Part shown: one piece after another, positions 1-4,577 of the stretch
How the letters are laid out: each line of letters opens with the position of its first letter
Position numbering within the stretch: the first letter of the stretch is position 1
Assembly (NCBI GenBank): GCA_029262095.1
Contig: JAJDAB010000030.1
Location: 1-5,296, forward strand
DNA: 5,296 nucleotides
Source: Candidatus Hydrogenedentota bacterium
GTDB taxonomy: Bacteria > Hydrogenedentota > Hydrogenedentia > Hydrogenedentales > SLHB01
Direction of reading: 5' to 3'
The notes under the pieces: generated by a model
The model's database searches: none
What the model saw: the letters and a program-made list of their open reading frames with translations, nothing else
Told to the model about the DNA's origin: nothing
Program-made: the position numbers and the translations under genes

Positions 1-53
1 GACCGCCGAGTACGCCGTGCCTACCCACGGGCTGCGTGCCTGATGTTTCTCGT

Positions 54-78
54 GGCGGAAGCAGATGAGGATTCCGCC
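54..78. other. stem-loop, perfect 7-bp inverted repeat
   Basis: GGCGGAA (54-60) pairs perfectly with TTCCGCC (72-78) across an 11-nt loop. No T-run follows on either strand, so it is not a convincing intrinsic terminator. It lies upstream of the gene starting at 125 and could be the end of an upstream transcript or a regulatory dyad. The rest of 1-124 shows no supportable gene: two short open frames run in from the left edge, ending at 43 and 84, and neither can be told from noise. Confidence 0.35.
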
Positions 79-124
79 GAATAACTGGATAAGCCATAGG
101 CGGCCTTAAGTACAGTTATTAACG

Positions 125-586
125 ATGATTTTGAATTTTAGCTACAGCGACAGAATCACTGGACACGATCCTGTGGGAGCTTTGCCCGCACTCCTGCTAG
201 AAATCGAGGTCAAGCTTCCCGAAGACCCACAGGGACGATCAGTTAAGGTAGCTGCTAAACTTGATACCCGCTCCGATGAAAGCCGGATTCCGCACAAATG
301 CGTAGAAGAACTTGGCCTGAGCAAGAATAACATATACCAGACCGACGCAAATGCGCTTAAGAAAAGAGCAAAAGAAAGGAGGAGGGACAAAAAGGATGAA
401 TACCGCAAGCGCCGACCGATCACTATCGAATTCCGCGTAGCGGATCCCAATGATTCATTCGAACGAGGGACCGCAAAGATTCATAGGAAAAGCAATGAAT
501 CTTACTTTTTCGTTGGTAGAGACGCCTTACGTTACTACTGTCTCGTCGCTGACGGGATAAATAATGAATTCAAGCTTTCCAAGTAG
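125..586 (+). CDS. small retropepsin-like aspartic protease-fold protein, active-site Gly replaced
   Basis: A 153-residue soluble protein with no signal peptide or membrane segment. Its layout resembles single-domain clan AA (retropepsin-like) proteins. A beta-rich N-terminus leads to KLDTRSDESRIP (45-56) and EELGL (61-65), matching the family pattern of DTGA/S, a short spacer, I/V-P and then a helix ending LGL. The C-terminus FFVGRDALRYYCLVADG (128-144) resembles the family's 'hGRdhL' strand-helix followed by a buried D-G turn. The third active-site residue is Arg49 (codon CGC, 269-271) instead of Gly, so catalysis is doubtful. Between the halves, about residues 78-97 form a very basic, probably helical stretch rich in Lys and Arg. 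ATG 125 is the first start after an in-frame TAA at 107-109. No clear Shine-Dalgarno sequence precedes it. It converges on the DUF1569 gene. The fold call is my pattern recognition, not an alignment; it could also be an uncharacterised protein with a chance DT motif. Confidence 0.6.
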   Translation: MILNFSYSDRITGHDPVGALPALLLEIEVKLPEDPQGRSVKVAAKLDTRSDESRIPHKCVEELGLSKNNIYQTDANALKKRAKERRRDKKDEYRKRRPITIEFRVADPNDSFERGTAKIHRKSNESYFFVGRDALRYYCLVADGINNEFKLSK

Positions 587-709
587 CCTGAAAACAGCGC
601 CATCGATTGATGCCTTGTATATCGTATCGAACTGAACAGCGCAACCATTCCGAAATCCCCATCGACCAGTGCAATGCTCTCAAGAATACTTTCCCATTGT
701 CTTGGATAC

Positions 710-1168
710 TTATAAGCCGAATTGCCGCAAGTGGTAATCGCTGTGTAGGCCGTGGACGCGTTGCCATTTCTTGAGTGAGATTCGGCCGAGCATTGGTTCG
801 AGTACGATACGCCCGGGATCGCTTTCCGAAAGCTCCACGAACCGACGCATGGATTCGATCAGTTGGACGCGCTCGGCCTCGACGTCTTCCGCGGAATCAT
901 CAAGAAATTGCGGCGAAGCTTTGATTCTGCCCTTTGGCCAGTTGGTCCAGATACGAAAGAGTAGCAGCCAAAGGATGGGCATGAGCCAGGCCCGGCTCTC
1001 ATCCCTCGTCTCGCGCTCTTCGAGCGAGATTTCGAAAACGATTCGAAGGTGAGCGAACATCTGTGCCAGCGACATTGTGCCCCATTGCCGCTGTTCGGTC
1101 GAACGAATCGCGTTTACGCGGCCTTCGAAATCAGGCAAGGATGCGGAATCAAGCTCAATAGTTGCCAC
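710..1168 (-). CDS. DUF1569 family protein (DinB-like four-helix fold)
   Basis: A 152-residue protein matching DUF1569 in two blocks. QWGTMSLAQMFAHL (28-41) is the conserved 'WG-Ms-aqm-aH' helix, and MLGRISLKKWQRVHGLHSDYHLRQFG (126-151) is the family's C-terminal block. The family is related to DinB/YfiT-like metal-binding bundles. His40 with the H142-x3-H146 pair fits the usual three-histidine metal site, so a divalent ion may bind. Substrate and role are unknown. The middle, WLMPILWLLLFRIW (61-74), is strongly hydrophobic and could be a buried helix or a membrane contact. The start is GTG at 1168: an in-frame TAG lies five codons upstream with no ATG/GTG/TTG between, and a weak GGA (1178-1180 on the plus strand) sits 9 nt before it. 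The gene is divergent from ppc, with a candidate extended -10 at 1216-1224. Two positions often histidine in the family appear as Glu124 and Tyr145. Confidence 0.85.
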   Translation of the reverse strand: MATIELDSASLPDFEGRVNAIRSTEQRQWGTMSLAQMFAHLRIVFEISLEERETRDESRAWLMPILWLLLFRIWTNWPKGRIKASPQFLDDSAEDVEAERVQLIESMRRFVELSESDPGRIVLEPMLGRISLKKWQRVHGLHSDYHLRQFGL

Positions 1169-1215
1169 GGCGTTGTGTCCATTCTAGTGACTCAACCAAA
1201 TCAAAACAGACAACA

Positions 1216-1224
1216 ATTGTATCA
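1216..1224 (-). promoter_or_regulatory. candidate extended -10 promoter for the DUF1569 gene
   Basis: Read leftward the sequence is TGATACAAT: a TG-n extension followed by TACAAT, five of six bases of the sigma70 -10 consensus. No good -35 lies 16-18 nt upstream, which is acceptable for extended -10 promoters. Transcription would start near 1209, giving a leader of about 40 nt before the GTG at 1168. It overlaps the inverted repeat at 1221-1246. Inferred from sequence alone. Confidence 0.4.
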
Positions 1225-1246
1225 TTCACGGTGGCACGTGAGTGAT
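1221..1246. promoter_or_regulatory. imperfect 10-bp inverted repeat, candidate operator
   Basis: ATCATTCACG (1221-1230) and CGTGAGTGAT (1237-1246) are inverted copies with one mismatch (a G-T pair in RNA), separated by 6 nt. The symmetry resumes outside as TTGT (1217-1220) and ACAA (1250-1253) after a 3-nt offset. It covers the leftward extended -10 and lies about 36 bp upstream of the rightward -35. A bound dimer could block the DUF1569 promoter and touch that of ppc. No regulator gene is in the window to pair with it. Confidence 0.4.
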
Positions 1247-1268
1247 TGAACAAACATTTTACTCCCTT

Positions 1269-1304
1269 CGATTACGCAAAATTGCGGCAGATTCCTTGTA
1301 ATCG
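1269..1304. promoter_or_regulatory. nested dyads framing the ppc promoter
   Basis: The outer arms are CGATTAC (1269-1275) and GTAATCG (1298-1304), a perfect 7-bp inverted repeat with a 22-nt gap. The right arm ends exactly where the -10 hexamer begins. Inside lies a second dyad, CGCAA (1275-1279), AA, TTGCG (1282-1286), which coincides with the proposed -35. Both are placed where a repressor would interfere with RNA polymerase. Binding protein unknown. Confidence 0.4.
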
Positions 1305-1310
1305 TATAAT
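1282..1310 (+). promoter_or_regulatory. predicted sigma70-type promoter of ppc
   Basis: A weak -35, TTGCGG (1282-1287, three of six consensus bases), is separated by exactly 17 nt from a perfect -10, TATAAT (1305-1310). Transcription should begin near 1316-1318, leaving a leader of about 185 nt before the ppc start. A strong -10 with a weak -35 inside a dyad is typical of a regulated promoter, though regulation here is inference. Confidence 0.6.
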
Positions 1311-1315
1311 AAGCC

Positions 1316-1390
1316 ATGTCGAGCCGCACGTGGACGCCCAGCGGCAGAGGTTATGATTCGTGCGGCCCGTCCATCTCCGCCGACGCCTAG
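1316..1390 (+). CDS. possible 24-codon leaderless upstream ORF in the ppc leader
   Basis: ATG at 1316-1318 sits where transcription is predicted to start and opens a 24-codon frame (begins MSSRTWTPSGRG, ends SADA) closed by TAG at 1388-1390. It has no Shine-Dalgarno sequence and could be translated only as a leaderless start. It spans the first leader hairpin, so translation would melt that stem. There is no homology or codon argument for it, and a chance ORF is the more likely explanation. Confidence 0.12.
   Translation: MSSRTWTPSGRGYDSCGPSISADA
1323..1366 (+). other. ppc leader stem-loop 1 (8 bp)
   Basis: GCCGCACG (1323-1330) pairs perfectly with CGTGCGGC (1359-1366), GC-rich, starting only a few nucleotides into the predicted transcript. 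GGACG (1332-1336) inside the loop is complementary to CGTCC (1368-1372) just outside it. These could form a pseudoknot or a competing helix, though the one-nucleotide connectors make a simple pseudoknot tight. Confidence 0.4.
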
Positions 1391-1416
1391 AGCCTGTTCA
1401 AACACGAAGGTCTCTA
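1388..1416 (+). other. ppc leader stem-loop 2 (8 bp, one bulge)
   Basis: TAGAG plus CCT (1388-1395) pairs with AGG (1408-1410) and CTCTA (1412-1416), with T1411 bulged and a 12-nt loop (1396-1407). Its 5' arm contains the stop codon of the possible upstream ORF. It overlaps the first two bases of the palindrome at 1415-1426, so the two structures compete at that edge. Confidence 0.35.
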
Positions 1417-1426
1417 ACGTACGTTA
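1415..1426. repeat. 12-bp perfect palindrome in the ppc leader
   Basis: TAACGTACGTTA is its own reverse complement. It lies about 100 bp downstream of the predicted transcription start. As DNA it could be a roadblock-type operator; as RNA it could support dimerisation or a weak hairpin. About one perfect 12-bp palindrome is expected by chance in a window this long, so it means little alone. Confidence 0.3.
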
Positions 1427-1434
1427 CTGCCGGA

Positions 1435-1451
1435 AGCGCCATGCTGGCGCT
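1435..1451 (+). other. ppc leader stem-loop 3 (7-bp stem, 3-nt loop)
   Basis: AGCGCCA (1435-1441) and TGGCGCT (1445-1451) form a perfect GC-rich stem closed by a 3-nt TGC loop, about 50 nt before the ppc start. No T-run follows, so it is not an intrinsic terminator as it stands. It may shape the leader or protect the transcript. Confidence 0.45.
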
Positions 1452-1501
1452 GTCTAGGCTAAGTCCGCAATCGCAACGCGCAGAAAACCTTTGTAGTCCC
1501 T

Positions 1502-4246
1502 ATGCCAAAATCCAAACACCTTCAAGAATGGTTTGAACAAATCGATCGAGATGTTTCGTTTCTGGTTGAGTGCTTTGCCGATGTGCTGGTCGATCTCGGT
1601 CATAATCAGGTGGTAGATGCCCTGCCGTGGCGATCCAAGGAGCACGACAACGTCACATCGAATCCGGTCGGGGCTGATCAGGTCGACCTTGAGCTACAGG
1701 TCTTGTCTATTGCCTATCATCTTTTAAACATTGTGGAAGAAAACGCTGCCGGTCAGGCCCGGAATGAACGTGAGCATCTGCACGGCGCTTTGCATGAACC
1801 CGGCCTTTGGGGCAGCAGCCTGCAGCACCTCATCGACAAAAACCTAACGGAATCCGAAATTGCGCGGGCACTCGATACGGTAAATGTCGAAATTGTATTA
1901 ACAGCGCACCCGACAGAGGCGAAGCGTCCCGCAGTCCTGCGTCAACACCGCGCGCTATCCAAAGAGTTTTCACGCCTCGACAAGTTGCAGCTCACAGATC
2001 GAGAGCGCGATGCCATAAAAGAGCGAATCAAAGTGATTCTCGAGCGATTATGGCGAACGGGTGAGATGTATTTGTCGAAGCCCGAAGTGACATCGGAACT
2101 AGAACACATCCTCGACTATTTCCTCATGGTGTTTCCGTCCGCGATCCCTATTCTTCGGCAGCGCCTCACCAGCGCATGGTCCGGCGCAGGTCTATCAATC
2201 GACAAACTTCCAGACTCATCGCCAGGCCCAAAACTTCGGTTCGGCAATTGGGTCGGAGGCGATCGTGATGGGCATCCGCTTGTTACGCCGGAAATCACGG
2301 CGGCGACACTCGAACGTATGCGGCAGAACGCGCTCGACATTATACAGTCTGGTCTTCAGAGTCTTCTGGAGAATCTAACACTATCCGACATGTTTCAATC
2401 GCCTCCGGAAGTACTGGTGTCGGCAATCAGTCGCTATCAACATTCGCACCTCGTTCACGAGGATGAACAACTCCCCCACCCCCGCGAACCGTGGCGTCGC
2501 TTTGTATTTCTCATGATGCGCCGTCTCTCGAAAACGGTAGAGGGCGACCCGAGTGGATACGCCTCAAGCACGGACCTCTTCGACGATCTCCAGATTCTTC
2601 GTGAATCGTTGATAGCGGTTGGTGCGCAGCGGCTCGTCGCGGCAGAGATTGAACCGCTGGTCATGGGACTCGATACATTTGGTTTTCACCTTGCTGCCCT
2701 AGATATTCGCCAAAACAGCGAGTATCACGCAATCGCGCTTTCTCAAATGTTGCGGGCGGCGGGTTTCAATGATTGGAATTACGCGAATTGGACGTCCGAC
2801 AAACGTAGCGCGTTCCTTCAAACAGAATTGAAAACATTTCGCCCGCTCGTGCCGAAACATGCCCAGCTTGGCGATGAAGCCCGCAACGTGATCGGCTACT
2901 TCCAGGTGGTCGCCGGCCATATCGAAAAACATGGTCCCGGCGGCTTCGGCAAATTTATTGTGAGCATGACGCGTGAGAGCAGCGACCTTCTACTCATGTA
3001 CGTCTTCGCCCGCGAAGTCGGTCTGCTGAACATGGTCGACGGAAAAATGCGCTGCGGTATTTCAATTGTCCCGCTGTTTGAAACCCTGACGGATCTCGAA
3101 GGGTCCGCTGAGATCATGCGCGAATTTTTCGCCTTTCCGGTGACAAAGGATACGATCATCAACGGAAACGGAGAAGGTCGCTCCCAAGAAATCATGATTG
3201 GATACAGCGACAGCAACAAAGACGCCGGCATTCTCGCGAGCCACTGGGCATTGCACCAAGCGCAACGAGCATTGATCAACGTCGGCAAGACGCAAGGCGT
3301 GGACGTGACCTTCTTTCATGGCCGAGGCGGCACCTTTAGCCGAGGCGCCGGCCCCGTGCATCGATTCTTGCAATCGTTGCCCGATGAGTCCGTCTCCAGT
3401 GGAATCCGCATGACAGAACAGGGCGAAATGATTGCACAGAAATTCGGCAATCTACCGACAGCGGTCTTCAACCTAGAACTTCTTTTAGCGGGAATGACCG
3501 TCGTATCACTCCAACATCACTCGCCGGAAGACGATGATAAACGCTATCTCGATATTTGCGATCGACTCAGTGTCTGGAGTGCCGAAACATATCGCGCTCT
3601 ACTGGCAAGTCCAGGATTTCTCGACTTTTGGTCGCACGCGACACCGATCGATGCGTTGGAGTTGAGTTTTATCGGGTCTCGCCCAACTCGGCGCACCGGT
3701 CAACGAACCATAGAAGATCTACGCGCGATACCCTGGGTTTTCAGTTGGACACAGGCGCGATTCTATCTCACAGGCTGGTTCGGCGTTGGGTCTGCCCTTG
3801 AGCGGCTGCAAAAAGAAGCGCCAGAGGACTACGCACACATCAAACAACGCGGTTCTTCTCTATCGTTTTTGCAATACGTGTTGAACAACGCCGAAACAAG
3901 CAATGCCTCTGCAGACATCACAGTCATGAAGCAATACAGTGAACTTGTTCCAGACGCAAAGATTCGCGATCAGCATCTGGGAAGAATTGTCGACGAACAC
4001 CAACTTACGGAATCCATGCTCAACGACTTCTTTAGCGCGAGCCGTGAGCAACGGCGGCCTCGCCTGATCAAGACCCTCGAAATGCGCGCGGAAGGTCTGC
4101 GCCGCCTCCACGAACGGCAAATTCAATTGCTTACACGGTGGCGCGCCTCTTCCACTAGCGGCGATCAAGCGAACGCCGACGCCCTGTTCCCTCTTGTACT
4201 GCTATCCATCAACGCCATCGCCGGCGCTGAACGCACTACGGGATAA
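1502..4246 (+). CDS. ppc: phosphoenolpyruvate carboxylase
   Basis: Cytoplasmic, normally homotetrameric, anaplerotic enzyme: PEP + bicarbonate gives oxaloacetate + phosphate, with Mg2+ or Mn2+. At 914 residues it is full length (E. coli enzyme 883). Visible signatures: LTAHPTEAKR (133-142, catalytic His136), GNWVGGDRDGHP (248-259), LDIRQNSEYH (400-409, Arg403), PLFET (524-528, metal ligand Glu527), GYSDSNKDAG (567-576, Asp570 and Lys573), FFHGRGGTFSRG (604-615, catalytic His606, Arg608), MTEQGEM (637-643), GSRPTRR (725-731), SWTQARFYLTGWFG (748-761) and a C-terminal Gly914. A short insertion relative to E. coli (about residues 552-560) precedes the GYSDS motif. Aligned by eye to E. coli, the aspartate-inhibitor residues Arg587 and Arg832 are kept (Arg614, Arg862), but Lys773 and Asn881 become Ser803 and Thr912. 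ATG 1502 is the only start after an in-frame TAA at 1460-1462. It lacks a clear Shine-Dalgarno sequence and follows a structured leader. Confidence 0.98.
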   Translation: MPKSKHLQEWFEQIDRDVSFLVECFADVLVDLGHNQVVDALPWRSKEHDNVTSNPVGADQVDLELQVLSIAYHLLNIVEENAAGQARNEREHLHGALHEPGLWGSSLQHLIDKNLTESEIARALDTVNVEIVLTAHPTEAKRPAVLRQHRALSKEFSRLDKLQLTDRERDAIKERIKVILERLWRTGEMYLSKPEVTSELEHILDYFLMVFPSAIPILRQRLTSAWSGAGLSIDKLPDSSPGPKLRFGNWVGGDRDGHPLVTPEITAATLERMRQNALDIIQSGLQSLLENLTLSDMFQSPPEVLVSAISRYQHSHLVHEDEQLPHPREPWRRFVFLMMRRLSKTVEGDPSGYASSTDLFDDLQILRESLIAVGAQRLVAAEIEPLVMGLDTFGFHLAALDIRQNSEYHAIALSQMLRAAGFNDWNYANWTSDKRSAFLQTELKTFRPLVPKHAQLGDEARNVIGYFQVVAGHIEKHGPGGFGKFIVSMTRESSDLLLMYVFAREVGLLNMVDGKMRCGISIVPLFETLTDLEGSAEIMREFFAFPVTKDTIINGNGEGRSQEIMIGYSDSNKDAGILASHWALHQAQRALINVGKTQGVDVTFFHGRGGTFSRGAGPVHRFLQSLPDESVSSGIRMTEQGEMIAQKFGNLPTAVFNLELLLAGMTVVSLQHHSPEDDDKRYLDICDRLSVWSAETYRALLASPGFLDFWSHATPIDALELSFIGSRPTRRTGQRTIEDLRAIPWVFSWTQARFYLTGWFGVGSALERLQKEAPEDYAHIKQRGSSLSFLQYVLNNAETSNASADITVMKQYSELVPDAKIRDQHLGRIVDEHQLTESMLNDFFSASREQRRPRLIKTLEMRAEGLRRLHERQIQLLTRWRASSTSGDQANADALFPLVLLSINAIAGAERTTG

Positions 4247-4298
4247 GCGTTCGTGCAGGAAGCGCTACCACAGGGCGTGCCATTGAATCGATAATGAG

Positions 4299-4336
4299 GC
4301 TGAGTCGCTTTCATTTCATAGCGTCCACGACTCAGC
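4299..4336 (+). terminator. hairpin after ppc, possible terminator
   Basis: GCTGAGTCG (4299-4307) pairs perfectly over 9 bp with CGACTCAGC (4328-4336) around a 20-nt loop, 52 nt after the ppc stop. A competing inner helix, CGCT (4306-4309) with AGCG (4320-4323), is possible. Only a weak TTT follows (4341-4343), so efficient intrinsic termination is uncertain; it may instead stabilise the 3' end. The position between two same-strand genes with a separate downstream promoter fits an end-of-unit role. Confidence 0.5.
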
Positions 4337-4359
4337 GCGATTTCCAACAACCCTCTTCT

Positions 4360-4372
4360 CTAATCCGATTAG
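4360..4372. repeat. short dyad upstream of the membrane protein gene
   Basis: CTAATC (4360-4365) and GATTAG (4367-4372) are perfect inverted 6-bp arms around one base. As RNA the loop would be too small, so if functional it is a DNA site. Chance is a real alternative. Confidence 0.2.
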
Positions 4373-4459
4373 GACCAGGAACTACGCCGAAGACAAAACC
4401 GAAATCTGTCGGTCGATTCACAGCGAACCTCACGTAGCGGAGGCGTCGTCTAAAATTTC

Positions 4460-4471
4460 CGATACGTATCG
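4460..4471. promoter_or_regulatory. 12-bp perfect palindrome, candidate operator
   Basis: CGATACGTATCG is its own reverse complement and ends 34 bp before the proposed -35 of the downstream gene, a position typical of an activator or repressor site. It is not the same motif as the palindrome in the ppc leader, although both contain the TACG/CGTA core. Confidence 0.3.
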
Positions 4472-4505
4472 CGCCCAGATAGGCGATTACAAACTTCGAC
4501 GTTTA

Positions 4506-4534
4506 TTGTGCGTGCGCGCTTCTCTCGCTACTAT
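4506..4534 (+). promoter_or_regulatory. possible promoter for the membrane protein gene
   Basis: TTGTGC (4506-4511, three of six -35 bases) and TACTAT (4529-4534, four of six -10 bases) are separated by 17 nt. Transcription would start near 4541, giving a leader of about 37 nt. The hexamers are mediocre; placement and spacing are the main support. Apart from the hairpin, dyads and this site, nothing else was recognised in 4247-4577. Confidence 0.35.
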
Positions 4535-4565
4535 CCCTCAAGCTTGATGTAAATCCAATTGATTT

Positions 4566-4570
4566 GGAGG
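4566..4570 (+). promoter_or_regulatory. strong Shine-Dalgarno fixing the start at 4578
   Basis: GGAGG lies 7 nt before ATG 4578, the best ribosome binding site in the window, and settles that start. CCTC (4536-4539) upstream is complementary to GAGG (4567-4570), and CCAA (4555-4558) to TTGG (4564-4567), so weak folding over the site is possible. Confidence 0.75.
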
Positions 4571-4577
4571 CACAAGT

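Noticed and set aside
1..84. Short open frames entering from the left edge, ending at 43 and 84, as the C-terminus of an upstream gene
   Set aside because: Both are under 30 codons with no recognisable motif, and several frames are open over so short a distance. Nothing distinguishes a real gene end.
570..767. A 65-codon minus-strand open frame across the convergent junction
   Set aside because: It overlaps the ends of both flanking genes, has no recognisable motif, and its low-complexity Arg/Trp-rich composition is typical of a chance frame.
771..1249. Plus-strand open frames (771-1052 and 1049-1249) opposite and just beyond the DUF1569 gene
   Set aside because: The minus-strand reading has clear family motifs. 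The plus-strand products are Ser/Arg-rich, without family signals, and are shadows.
2896..3373. Long minus-strand open frames inside ppc (2896-3288, 3062-3373, and 3860-4168 further on)
   Set aside because: The plus strand is an intact, highly conserved enzyme throughout, and the opposite-strand products show no family motif.
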